A DNA stretch of 64,000 bases from Barthelona sp. PCE (Eukaryota; Metamonada: BaSk clade). Made by a program: the position numbers and the translations under genes. Below are positions 47,052 to 56,331 of the stretch, one piece after another. The stretch spans positions 1,116,001-1,180,000 of the forward strand of contig JAUFOR010000003.1 of the NCBI GenBank assembly GCA_040285745.1, in the 5' to 3' direction. The notes under the pieces are model-generated. The model saw only the letters and a list, made by a program, of their open reading frames with translations, had not been told where the DNA came from and did not search any database. Position 1 is the stretch's first letter. Every line of letters starts with the position of its first letter.

Positions 47052-48470
47052 ATGCCGGGGAAGCGTAAATCCAAGGTTAAGCTAACGATGGGCAAAATCC
47101 TTGAGGATAGAGAATATTTTGCAAAAGGCAGTCGTGCTTTATTAGATCACAACATATTTCTCAGTTGGGAGGCTGACATTGACAATTCAACGTCCATACT
47201 CGTACTCAATAAGCTCAACGGAGAAGGGGGATACATCAATTGGTTTACTCATTCCTTTCATGATCGAGTTATCACTGAAGCGTTCGAGTTTGAGGTCGAG
47301 GAGGAAGCGTTCATCTTCATTCTGTCAGTGGATTTAATGCAACACACATATATATCGTGCATTAGCCTTTCATTCTCAATGTTTGTCTATGACAAAGAAC
47401 TTTATAAACACCCAATTTGGGCGGATTCTCTGGTCTCTTGCTTCAACAGGAAGTACCCTGAAGTCCAAAATCCCTTTGTTGTTATACTCACGGAAGATGA
47501 TTCACTATTCCAAATTGCTTGCCCTGAAGAAGTAGCAGATATCAAACTCAATAAGGTTCATTTTGATATTGAACTCACAGACGTTTCATTTACAGATGAT
47601 TATTCAGCGTTTTTAATATTAGATGTTAAGGGTAATGTACATATCGGTAATATTTCACCTGATGGAAAAGAGTCGAATTTCTCTGTGATTAGCACGGTAA
47701 GTAATGCCGTGTGCACTGGTCCTGAAGGAACGCTAATGATCACATCTGGTTTAGTTGACGTAAACGGTGTATGTATTGTGCAGTTACCAGAGAATCTTGT
47801 TGATCCACAACCTGTTTATGGTCTACCAGGCATGTTTGTTGTTGATGATGTGTTATGTTCTGTTTTTCTTAAAGATAGAGAATTTTCTTTTACTCTTCAA
47901 AATAACTCAACAATTTCAAATGTTATGATACATGATGATGTTGTATATGTTCTCAGTGATCGTTATTATCTTACTTCTAATTTGAGTAATAGTGAAACAG
48001 TATCCGATTTCTTGGATGAACCGTTCTACTTGAATATGAATCAAAAAAAACCCAGTTTGTCAGTTTTACTCGAAAAAGATTGCTTGGATCTTGCTTTTGA
48101 ATTATTTGATAACAATATTGTCATCAACACCTTAATAGAGATGGATAAAGAACATCTACTATATACAGCAGCCTTTTCTCCTGATGAATTACATCAAATT
48201 TTACCATTATTACCACATACCATTGTTGACGAACGTATCTCAATTCATGATGCTATTTGTCTTGCTTATGGTGTTCCAGAATATATCAAAAATGAAGAAT
48301 TAGGACAATTCTTTGATCAATTAACAAGAGAAGTTATTGAAAAAAAAACTAGCATTGAAGAATATCAAGAAAAAATTAAAGAAAAAATGAAAACAAGGAC
48401 TATCCACAAAGGATTGTTCTTAAACACACCTAATCAAAATGATTTAAAGAGAAAAGCCAGTGATCTATGA
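47052..48470 (+). CDS. Beta-rich (WD-like) protein with helical C-terminus, unknown
   Basis: 472 aa from the ATG at 47052 (the frame opens at a TTG earlier). A basic start (PGKRKSKVKLTMGK) is followed by strands typical of a propeller (DDYSAFLILDVKGNVHIGN) up to ~345, then helices to the end and a terminal KRKASDL patch that may be a nuclear signal. Several nucleolar UTP proteins have this arrangement, but I cannot assign one. Convergent with IMP4 at a spacing of 17 bases. Confidence 0.75.
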   Translation: MPGKRKSKVKLTMGKILEDREYFAKGSRALLDHNIFLSWEADIDNSTSILVLNKLNGEGGYINWFTHSFHDRVITEAFEFEVEEEAFIFILSVDLMQHTYISCISLSFSMFVYDKELYKHPIWADSLVSCFNRKYPEVQNPFVVILTEDDSLFQIACPEEVADIKLNKVHFDIELTDVSFTDDYSAFLILDVKGNVHIGNISPDGKESNFSVISTVSNAVCTGPEGTLMITSGLVDVNGVCIVQLPENLVDPQPVYGLPGMFVVDDVLCSVFLKDREFSFTLQNNSTISNVMIHDDVVYVLSDRYYLTSNLSNSETVSDFLDEPFYLNMNQKKPSLSVLLEKDCLDLAFELFDNNIVINTLIEMDKEHLLYTAAFSPDELHQILPLLPHTIVDERISIHDAICLAYGVPEYIKNEELGQFFDQLTREVIEKKTSIEEYQEKIKEKMKTRTIHKGLFLNTPNQNDLKRKASDL

Positions 48471-48487
48471 CAGTACTAATAAAAACA

Positions 48488-49342
48488 TTACAGATGCCTC
48501 TTATTCACTGCACTGTTCATGTACGGCCTCAAGGCCCATTCTACTTCTGCTTCAGCCATGTCCATAGTACCAAGGATAATCTTGTACGGTTTCATTTCGA
48601 AACGTGGACCTTGTTCTGCTACTGTCACTTCATTTTCTTCGTTCTTATAGATAAAATGACGGAATGATATATAATCTTCGGTATTATTAAACACCATGAG
48701 GCGCTTAGAAAGTGGTTTAGGAACTGGAAATAAATATTTCAAAATATTTGTAACTCGTGCACCCAATTCAGTAGAAAAACCTTCAAATATCAACTTAGGA
48801 TATGCTTCAGATAGCTTCTCGACATCCTCGAGATCATGACGTAAAATTGTATTCTCTAAAGCAAAATATGCCGTTGGTCCATATGGCATATGTGAAATTA
48901 TCAACCCATCTGGGACACCCTGATGCTCATGACAGACAATGAGATCTGTGACATCGTATCTGCGAGCAATGTCTACCAACTCAGGTACAATAATATTACC
49001 TCTGTTCATACGCTCAGCATTGGGGAAAATCAAACGAAGCTCTTTTGCAAATTTCATCAATCTACTTGACGGATTACGGCATGTGGTAATCATGATGGAT
49101 GGATCACGCTCTGTAGCGTTGGAATACTCATCATCCATATCCATTTTTTCTGTAAGCTCGTCTTCGTTCTGCATTTCATGCAACATGTCTTCTGCACCTT
49201 CGCGATACTGACCGGGGAGTGCGGTGGATGACTCTAGTGCCTCTTTAATACGTTGTTTCTGTTCAATCTTGGATTTCTCTCTGCTCTCAACGTTCTTGCG
49301 ATAAAGGAAGTCGCGGCGCATACGATTTGCTGTTCTGATCAT
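48488..49342 (-). CDS. IMP4: IMP4, U3 snoRNP protein (Brix domain)
   Basis: 284 aa. A basic helical N-terminus (RTANRMRRDFLYRKNVES) is followed by the Brix domain: ITTCRNPSSRLMKFAKELRL, FPNAERMNRGN, VCHEHQGVPDGLIISHMPYGPTAYF. The closing part, RPYMNS, matches the family C-terminus. IMP4 acts in the SSU processome, helping U3 snoRNA anneal to pre-rRNA. Length is near the usual 290. Confidence 0.96.
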   Translation of the reverse strand: MIRTANRMRRDFLYRKNVESREKSKIEQKQRIKEALESSTALPGQYREGAEDMLHEMQNEDELTEKMDMDDEYSNATERDPSIMITTCRNPSSRLMKFAKELRLIFPNAERMNRGNIIVPELVDIARRYDVTDLIVCHEHQGVPDGLIISHMPYGPTAYFALENTILRHDLEDVEKLSEAYPKLIFEGFSTELGARVTNILKYLFPVPKPLSKRLMVFNNTEDYISFRHFIYKNEENEVTVAEQGPRFEMKPYKIILGTMDMAEAEVEWALRPYMNSAVNKRHL

Positions 49343-50227
49343 AGTTAGAGTGTTAAAATGGAAGCGAAAAGTTTAGATAAGGGGGGGAATTGTAGCTTCA
49401 ACTTCACATTTACTTTTACTTAATGAAATAAGGCTATAGATAGTTAACTTCTTACTTGCACCATATATGAGTGCAAAAATCCCTTGTTTACTTGCCAAAG
49501 ATAAAATAATTTTTCAAGTTACTGTTCTCACATATCGACAATTAAGTCCTGTTTCACATGATAATGAGGTACAAAATCCTCAGCGATACTTTAGGGAGAG
49601 AACAGCAAAAAAACCCGGCTTGGAGCTTTAATTCCTTTTCAAAGTGCATTTTTTAGTCATCAGCAGTGGAATGACATATGCTAGATATTTGCGCACTTTT
49701 TCACGAATAAGTATGTATGGAATACACGTCTAATATGTGCACTACTTTTGTTGCAATTAATGTTTCCCTATTAGTCAATTCACTAAGCTTTACATCGTTT
49801 TCCGGTATGGGAGACTGTCTTTAGCTTAAACAACAAGCTCAGTTTGTGGTTTTTTTAGGAATACAATTTAGGAACGACCCAGATATTTATGCCAGTTGAC
49901 CACTACTAATCCACAGAAGTGATGAAAATACGATGCCTAAGCACGTTTTTATTGACATATTCTAATAGTATCTAGCTAATTTTTCCTAAATAATCGGAAT
50001 ACTTTCCAAAACTTCAAGAAGAGTTTCACTGCCGAAATTGAGTTGAATCAACTGTTGTCAGTTAAGTAAAATCTGCAAAATTTCCAATTACCTTTATCAA
50101 AGGTTCTTTGCACTTGTTTTTATTTATTAAACGGATAACAAACGACCCAAGTGCATTCAGCTTTATCTATCAAAACTTTATAGACTCTATTCGTTGCACA
50201 AACTCATCCTTTTTTTTTTTTACATTT
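49343..50227. promoter_or_regulatory. Longest intergenic region, upstream of the homeodomain gene
   Basis: 885 bases without a gene, the largest in the window. It contains the IMP4 promoter on the left. On the right are two initiator-like elements for the homeodomain gene: ATTACCTTTATC near 50088 and CTCATCCTTTTTTT at 50203-50220, just before the ATG. A perfect TTGCAC/GTGCAA inverted repeat lies near 49458-49478. The length suggests extended regulation. No RNA gene is recognised. Confidence 0.45.
50203..50220 (+). promoter_or_regulatory. Initiator-like element CTCATCCTTTTTTTTTT
   Basis: Located 8-25 bases before the homeodomain ATG at 50228; supports that ATG over the upstream TTG-started frame, which would run through this poly-T. 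Confidence 0.45.
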
Positions 50228-50929
50228 ATGATGCCTCATCGTAAAAATGGTTATTCAGATGGGCTCAGAACCCGTACGCGTATCACTTTCACCGAAGCGC
50301 AATTACAAACTCTTCGAGGTTTTTTCAATATTGAAAGTCACCCATCCAGTCGAAATCCCAATGAGTATAAACGTATTGCTAAACAGACAAATCTCCCTGA
50401 GAAAACTGTACGCATTTGGTTTCAGAACCAACGTGCTCGACAAAAACGTTCTAGAACTGGTAATGGAGAAGGTTCTCAAACTTCAAAGTCTGCGGAGTAT
50501 TTTAACAATCCTCAAACGTCAAATCATTTCCAGATGTATCAAATGTATATGTATCAGATGATGTTACAACAACAAATGATGCAACAACAACTTCAATCTC
50601 AAAATGCTGATGATCCAGAAGTTCAAGCTCAACTTCAACAGCAACAACAACAACAAATGGCTGCTTGGCAACAAATGCAAATGATGTACCCCCAAATGAC
50701 TGGTACAGAACAAGATGCTGCTGTTATTGCTGCAGCTGCTGGTGTAGATTCTAGTGCTGGTATTGCTACTGGTGTAACAACAGATAGTACAATAACAAGT
50801 GATATTCCTATGAATCCATTGGTTGAAACTCAGGTTAGTAAGCATGAACAACCTATTCAACATGAACCTAAGCTTGACTTTATTGTCTCAGCTAATCCCT
50901 TACAAGAACCCCATAATCAGCAGCAATAG
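50228..50929 (+). CDS. Homeodomain transcription factor, Gln-rich
   Basis: 233 aa from the ATG at 50228 (a second ATG follows at once). Homeodomain ~14-76: basic arm RTRTR, helix 1 with LQTLRGFF, helix 2 NEYKRIAKQT, recognition helix VRIWFQNQRARQKR, with the invariant W, F, N and R. Counted between helix 1 and the recognition helix it has three residues more than the 60-residue consensus, which is TALE spacing, but residue 50 is Gln as in non-TALE proteins. A Met/Gln-rich region (~105-160) and an acidic, Thr/Ala-rich tail may be activation regions. It should bind DNA in the nucleus. Confidence 0.9.
   Translation: MMPHRKNGYSDGLRTRTRITFTEAQLQTLRGFFNIESHPSSRNPNEYKRIAKQTNLPEKTVRIWFQNQRARQKRSRTGNGEGSQTSKSAEYFNNPQTSNHFQMYQMYMYQMMLQQQMMQQQLQSQNADDPEVQAQLQQQQQQQMAAWQQMQMMYPQMTGTEQDAAVIAAAAGVDSSAGIATGVTTDSTITSDIPMNPLVETQVSKHEQPIQHEPKLDFIVSANPLQEPHNQQQ
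50630..50662 (+). repeat. CAA/CAG polyglutamine stretch
   Basis: Consecutive CAA/CAG codons encode a run of Gln in the homeodomain protein. Mixed codons make it less prone to slippage than a pure repeat. Confidence 0.75.
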
Positions 50930-51245
50930 TGGTGGTATATTTTCAATTTTTCTTTTTGTAGATTAATATTATCGGTTTTCACGGCATTTATGTTGTTATA
51001 AATGCTTATATTATCTACAAATTGCTGTTTTATCTAGAATAAAAATATTTTAAAAGCCTGTTCTATTTTTTTTCAAATGCAAGATCTATAATATGCTTTT
51101 TTCAGGAAAACTGTGCATTAAAGATTGCCAAATCTGAAAAAAACAAGATTATTATGGATATATGAAGCTATAATAACGTTTCACACCTCTTCCTTGTTAT
51201 AATTTATTTTGTGTGGTAAGATTTCGCACTTTGGGCATTTTTAAG
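50930..51245. other. Intergenic, 316 bp
   Basis: The 3' flank of the homeodomain gene and the promoter side of the kinesin gene. Very AT-rich with several AATAAA-like strings (for example AGAATAAAAAT near 51036). No ORF or RNA gene is seen. Confidence 0.4.
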
Positions 51246-54200
51246 ATGAATCCATCCATGAATTCAACACCAAAACGTCCTTTGAGTGGTTTTTTTCAAA
51301 AATCACATACACCTGTTTCTGAGTATCGATCACCATTAAACAGGGCCCAAACGAACCGCTTCGATACGGAACCGATCACAACAAAGGAACCACGGGACAC
51401 TTCAAATATCCAAGTTTATTTGCGTGTAAGACCTCTCTTCAAAGCAGAGAAACAACCACCCTGTCTCCGATATACTGGAGATGCCATCCATATGGATGCG
51501 AACAAACAGCATAGAATGCAATCCAACCACTCATTCAAATTCTCATACGTTTTTGATGTTATTGAACAACAAGAAGCTGTTTTCTCAACTACTTCAGCCC
51601 CCCTTGTTGACTATTTCCTTTCAGGATATAACGCAACCATCTTTGCGTATGGAGCAACAGGTAGTGGAAAAACTCATTCTCTATTCGGGCCTAATAAGCA
51701 ATTAAACCCATACAGTGACGACTGCGGCATCATTCCCCGTTGCGTAGCGCACATTTTTGCATTGTTAGATACATCAGATGAAGAAATGATCCAATCACCA
51801 TTTGTTCCAAAAGAGAATAATACAACCAGTTATACATTGACAATGAATGTTTTGGAGATATACAACGAGCGTGTCACTGATCTCATATCAAATAACGATA
51901 AAATCACATTACATGAACTTCCACAAGGTGGCGTTTATCCGCAGGGATGTACAGAGATAACATTGGTTGACGTCACGCAGACCATCGAAGTATTGAGGAA
52001 CTGTATACAAAAGAGAAAGACAAGAAGAACTAAGTCGAATGAAAGGAGTTCCAGATCACACTGCATTGTACAATTCCGACTTGAAAGTAAGCGTAGAACA
52101 GGTGATCGAGTTGAGACCTCTGTTTCGGTCCTCAGTTGCATCGATTTAGCAGGTTCTGAGCGCCAAGCAAAGACTGGTGCAATTGGGAAGACTCTGCGTG
52201 AAGCAGGAAGGATTAATCAGTCACTCACAACACTCAGTTTGGTTGTTAAGATTTTAAATGCAAAGGCACGTGGAAAAATGAGCTATGTACCTTACAGAAA
52301 CTCAAAACTAACATTTTTACTTAAAAACTCTTTGGGAAATAACGCCAAAACTAGTTTTTTAAGCTGTATTTCGGTTGATGCTCTACAATTACACGAAACG
52401 TTGAGCACCCTCCGTTTTTCAAGTCTTGCACAAAAGGTAACTTGTGATATAGTTAGAAATACCGAGACCATAGTCCCCCTCGACGTTCTTCAAGAGGAGA
52501 TGCAGAGATTGAGAAGCGAGGTGCAGCGTTTGCGTATTAAAAATCGTGACCTTCAGGCCAACACTGGAGGTGTTACTGTGGAGGAACAATCAACATTAGT
52601 ACGTCTCAAATGTTGCACAGAAACCCAATTAGATGAGGTTCTGAGTTGCAGTGTTTGCGATAACGTTTTTGATGTTTCATCCTTCAAACCGCAATCGATG
52701 GAGGCAGCTCTACGATATGGTCATCATATGGAACATCTTTTTTCTCGCTTGCTCAACCACTACTTCAACATGAAAGCCAAGTATACAAAGTCCAGCGAGG
52801 TTTTGTTAACGGAAAAAATGTATATACGTGCTCTTCAAAAAGACCTAGAGCAGCTATCATTCAATCATCGAACTCCATCTGAAGAATACAGCCGTGAGGA
52901 CTTGGAGAAGGTTAATGCTGAGCTACGAACACAGTTGGAGGTTATGGAGAAGAAATTGGATCCAAAAAATCATCCAGTTGTTTTGGAGTTCTTGTTTGAG
53001 AATTTTGAACTTCAGCAACAAGTTACATCTTTACGGGAGCAACTAGATGCATACAGTGGCAAATCTGACATGCAGAATGATATCAACTCGCTTTTAGATC
53101 AAATTAAAACCTTGCTTGAACAGAAGAGGCATTTGGAGCACGTGATCTCATCATCATCGTCACAGTTAAAGAGTGGCATGACTCCCACGCCTGCGAAAAC
53201 TCCTGTTGCCTGGAATGGTGAAGAAAATATGCCGAGAATCAGGTTCGCGTTGGATGACATCGAATATATTGATGAGGAGATTAATGAGGAGATTAATGAG
53301 GAGACTGAGTTGCTACGGGCGCGGTTGATGGAGTTGGAAGCTGATAATGAGACATTACTAAAGGAGAATGCAGCTCTAAGGGAAGAGCTCAGTTTTAATT
53401 TACATAACACTGTCATAAACGAAATACCTGATGAGATGAGTCCTCTCCACGACGAAAGATCAGTTTCTTATCGCACAGATATAGATAGTCTTGAAAAGTC
53501 AATCGCAAATCTATCAAACACAGTTTCCATACAATCAGAAAAACCTTTAAAAGATGAACCCATGCACATGTCTGATCTCGATGAGGACGATGATAGTCTC
53601 CGCACCGTTGTCAAGCAGGAACTGTATCAAATCCAGAATGAAGCAAAGGGATTACAGGAGTTAATGCATCATATGAATCAGCAAAAGGATGAAGCGTACA
53701 GCGAAATAATTAAGCTGGAGCGCCATCTCAACGAGTCAAGGATGCACGCTTTTAAGGTCCAAGAAACAATGATGACCGAACGGAATGAAATGGAAAAACG
53801 CGTGTTATTATTGGAGGGTGAGTTAACCCGAAAGGACATGCTCATAAAGCAGCAAAGCAGGGTCGTTGACAGGTTGCAGGAGCAGCTGTACCCAAATAAC
53901 GAAGAAAATGATGATGTTGATGTGGAGACGAGCGAGGTTGAAGTTCAGACTCGTGTGGATACACAATACATAAGCACCGTCGAGAGGGAGGTTGCAAAGC
54001 TCCTTAAGGAGAACAGCGAAATGCGTAATCAGGCAAAAGATAAAGTTCTGTCTTCTCAGAGTCAGAAGAATGAGGTCTTAAAGCTGCAGAAGATGTGTAA
54101 TCAGCTCAGTGTCGAAAGGGAAGACATGGATACAGAGCTGCGTGTTCTTAGAAAAAAGCTGCAGGCATTGGACAATCTTTCGGCTGTGAAGGTTGAAAAT

Positions 54201-54593
54201 GAGTTCCTAGAGCGCAGAAATCAAATGCTTGCATTGCAGGGCAACGATAATGTGCGCTTGATCGAAGATTTGCAGCAAAGAATTGGATATTTAGAAGAGA
54301 AAATTGGTTCCAACAATTCCCCAGTAGCATTTTCTGGAAGGGAAGCTCTTCAGCTAACAAAAACCTTACATGAGCTACGCAGGACCATAATCAAACAGCG
54401 AGAAACCGTAGAGGAAGAATCCAGGAATCGTCCGAGTGATGAAGACTTTTTTAACAGCATGACTCAAGACATTCAATCCCCCCAAGTAGTGCGATCGCCG
54501 CGTTCGTACATTTCACCATCATTACAATCATCAGCACGTTTTAAATCGCTGGAGAGTCGCTTATCCAGAATTGGTTCTCAAAATTCGAAATAA
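51246..54593 (+). CDS. N-terminal motor kinesin, subfamily unassigned
   Basis: 1115 aa from the ATG at 51246 (the GTG at 51213 is not a likely start). Motor ~54-415: NIQVYLRVRPLF, P-loop GATGSGKTHSLFG (~136), switch I NERSSRSH (~265), switch II DLAGSERQ (~300), YRNSKLTFLLKNSLGGN-type end. All catalytic residues are intact. A coiled-coil stalk follows with a CSVC pair near 475, a short in-frame INEE repeat (~53275-53310), and a Ser/Pro-rich basic tail. N-motor plus long coil implies plus-end-directed transport or spindle function. The GATGSGKT loop variant does not settle the subfamily. Confidence 0.93.
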   Translation: MNPSMNSTPKRPLSGFFQKSHTPVSEYRSPLNRAQTNRFDTEPITTKEPRDTSNIQVYLRVRPLFKAEKQPPCLRYTGDAIHMDANKQHRMQSNHSFKFSYVFDVIEQQEAVFSTTSAPLVDYFLSGYNATIFAYGATGSGKTHSLFGPNKQLNPYSDDCGIIPRCVAHIFALLDTSDEEMIQSPFVPKENNTTSYTLTMNVLEIYNERVTDLISNNDKITLHELPQGGVYPQGCTEITLVDVTQTIEVLRNCIQKRKTRRTKSNERSSRSHCIVQFRLESKRRTGDRVETSVSVLSCIDLAGSERQAKTGAIGKTLREAGRINQSLTTLSLVVKILNAKARGKMSYVPYRNSKLTFLLKNSLGNNAKTSFLSCISVDALQLHETLSTLRFSSLAQKVTCDIVRNTETIVPLDVLQEEMQRLRSEVQRLRIKNRDLQANTGGVTVEEQSTLVRLKCCTETQLDEVLSCSVCDNVFDVSSFKPQSMEAALRYGHHMEHLFSRLLNHYFNMKAKYTKSSEVLLTEKMYIRALQKDLEQLSFNHRTPSEEYSREDLEKVNAELRTQLEVMEKKLDPKNHPVVLEFLFENFELQQQVTSLREQLDAYSGKSDMQNDINSLLDQIKTLLEQKRHLEHVISSSSSQLKSGMTPTPAKTPVAWNGEENMPRIRFALDDIEYIDEEINEEINEETELLRARLMELEADNETLLKENAALREELSFNLHNTVINEIPDEMSPLHDERSVSYRTDIDSLEKSIANLSNTVSIQSEKPLKDEPMHMSDLDEDDDSLRTVVKQELYQIQNEAKGLQELMHHMNQQKDEAYSEIIKLERHLNESRMHAFKVQETMMTERNEMEKRVLLLEGELTRKDMLIKQQSRVVDRLQEQLYPNNEENDDVDVETSEVEVQTRVDTQYISTVEREVAKLLKENSEMRNQAKDKVLSSQSQKNEVLKLQKMCNQLSVEREDMDTELRVLRKKLQALDNLSAVKVENEFLERRNQMLALQGNDNVRLIEDLQQRIGYLEEKIGSNNSPVAFSGREALQLTKTLHELRRTIIKQRETVEEESRNRPSDEDFFNSMTQDIQSPQVVRSPRSYISPSLQSSARFKSLESRLSRIGSQNSK

Positions 54594-54598
54594 AACGT

Positions 54599-56122
54599 TT
54601 ACAATCGTCTGTGTAACGCAACATATGCCTTTCCAAAAGGTCTAAAATCTAAATCACGGAAGTTATAATGTGAAAATGCTTCAAAAAGTCTGACCTCCTC
54701 AAATCCTTCATATTCCTCGTTAACAGCGGATAAAATATACTCTACGTTCTTGTAAAACGCCTCAAACGTGTCCTCACTAGTTAATTCTGGATATACATCA
54801 AAATTGATAACATCCACTGCAACTTGCTCAAAATCATCTGAAAACTTAACGTACTTGTGATAATGAACATCGTCGCGCAGAAGAAAACGGGTGATACCTG
54901 TCTGCATCGCTGCAGGTGTGAGAACAACATGTGCGCCGGATTCTACTTCTTTGTTAACCAAATTCAATGCATCTGCACCTGGATAATTGATCATACTTGC
55001 TCTTAAGTACAAAAAGCTCATAACCAGCGAGGCAAAAACGGCAGCGATGAAAGCAATGTGTATTAAAGCCTTGAAAAATAAATTCTGAGGTGACTGCAAG
55101 AAATGAGACACTCCAATGGCTACAAACAAGGCAATGACTGGGAACACATAAAAAATAAAGCGCAACTCCTTATGGGGAAGGAAAGAATAGATAAACACAA
55201 AGAAAAGAGTTGGAAGCCATATGTTCATGTGTCTCTTGATAAAAGATAAACGCAAAAGCAATAGAAAGGGAAGGAATGTGATGCAAACCTTTGGAATGGC
55301 ACGAAGGAAGTACCAAGACCATGGAAGGACGCCCCATAGCGAAGATTTGTTTTGCACGACATTAAAAAACCAAACTTCAAACTCTGGCCAACACCAACGA
55401 TTCCAGAACAGTGAGTCAAAAAGAATTGATGGGATCAGGATAGATGCGACTGCCCTGAGGCCTTGAGTAACAAACTCTAGGATAGTAACTTTCCTTGACA
55501 ATAAACAATGCAGAGAGAAAGCGGCAATAAATATTGAAATTTCTGAGCGGAAGATCAGTGCAGCAGTACAAAGGAAGAAGAAGGCGTGCCTGTTGTGCTT
55601 TTTTGTGTTGTATATCATATTACCGAGAGCTAAATTAAAAAATAACAATGCAAAAGTATTTGTTAACAACCGACTCGAATAAAACATGATGTGGAACATA
55701 GAACTTACAATAAAGCCAAACAGTGTGGCTGCAAGCTCACTTACGTTGTAGTAAATGTCGGACTGGATCTCTATAAAACTGCCAGAAAGAATTAGAGCCA
55801 AAGTGATTCGAACAATCGTTTGGATGACGGGTTTGGAGATACCAATCTGGGCAAGGGGGGCCCCAACTAACGTAAGAATTGCTGGGGCTGTGAAAGAACG
55901 AGGAACAGGCCCTTTAAAGACAAGATTGTCATATTGAGAATGATTCCAACCATGATATATCAAATCGTGGGATGCTTGCATTGCAAATGACTCCTCTACC
56001 TTTGTATATGGGCACATAAGAGCATAAACAACTGAAAGAACAACAATAGATATACTTGAAAGAACTAACAACATCTTCCTGGGGATTGAGCTGGTTAAAG
56101 CTGGCGTGCTTCCCGTATGCAT
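54599..56122 (-). CDS. ALG12: ALG12, dolichyl-P-Man:Man7GlcNAc2-PP-dolichol alpha-1,6-mannosyltransferase
   Basis: 507 aa. GT22 family ER multispanning enzyme, adding the eighth mannose to the lipid-linked N-glycan precursor in the lumen. KVEESFAMQASHDLIYHG in the first lumenal loop holds the catalytic acidic residue; VPRSFTAPAIL and LNKSSxWG-like QNKSSLWGVLPWSWYF follow; LPHKELRFIFYVFP (~313) is the GT22 C-terminal signature. At least ten hydrophobic segments are visible. The start at 56122 is supported by TTCTCACCTTTTCACAAG at 56144-56161. The enzyme implies a full or near-full lumenal mannosylation pathway. Confidence 0.9.
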   Translation of the reverse strand: MHTGSTPALTSSIPRKMLLVLSSISIVVLSVVYALMCPYTKVEESFAMQASHDLIYHGWNHSQYDNLVFKGPVPRSFTAPAILTLVGAPLAQIGISKPVIQTIVRITLALILSGSFIEIQSDIYYNVSELAATLFGFIVSSMFHIMFYSSRLLTNTFALLFFNLALGNMIYNTKKHNRHAFFFLCTAALIFRSEISIFIAAFSLHCLLSRKVTILEFVTQGLRAVASILIPSILFDSLFWNRWCWPEFEVWFFNVVQNKSSLWGVLPWSWYFLRAIPKVCITFLPFLLLLRLSFIKRHMNIWLPTLFFVFIYSFLPHKELRFIFYVFPVIALFVAIGVSHFLQSPQNLFFKALIHIAFIAAVFASLVMSFLYLRASMINYPGADALNLVNKEVESGAHVVLTPAAMQTGITRFLLRDDVHYHKYVKFSDDFEQVAVDVINFDVYPELTSEDTFEAFYKNVEYILSAVNEEYEGFEEVRLFEAFSHYNFRDLDFRPFGKAYVALHRRL

Positions 56123-56143
56123 GATCTGACAAACTTAATAGTA

Positions 56144-56161
56144 CTTGTGAAAAGGTGAGAA
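56144..56161 (-). promoter_or_regulatory. Initiator-like element TTCTCACCTTTTCACAAG
   Basis: Minus strand, about 22-39 bases before the ALG12 ATG; shares ACCTTTTCACAA with the element at 42472-42487. Confidence 0.5.
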
Positions 56162-56300
56162 CAAGCTAGAACACGAACTTTTACTTAACAGTTGCCATGA
56201 AAATTATCATTTAACTCACAGGGGATGTTGTACGGAGATCAAACAAGTCCTTTGTGCAGGATCATACCTCAGATGGTGATAAGACAGTTGTTTTCTTCGT

Positions 56301-56316
56301 ATTACCCTTTTCAAAC
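56301..56316 (+). promoter_or_regulatory. Initiator-like element ATTACCCTTTTCAAAC
   Basis: ATTACCCTTTTCAAAC lies 16-31 bases before the ATG at 56332. A good match to the consensus element. Confidence 0.5.
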
Positions 56317-56331
56317 ACAAAATATCTTTAA

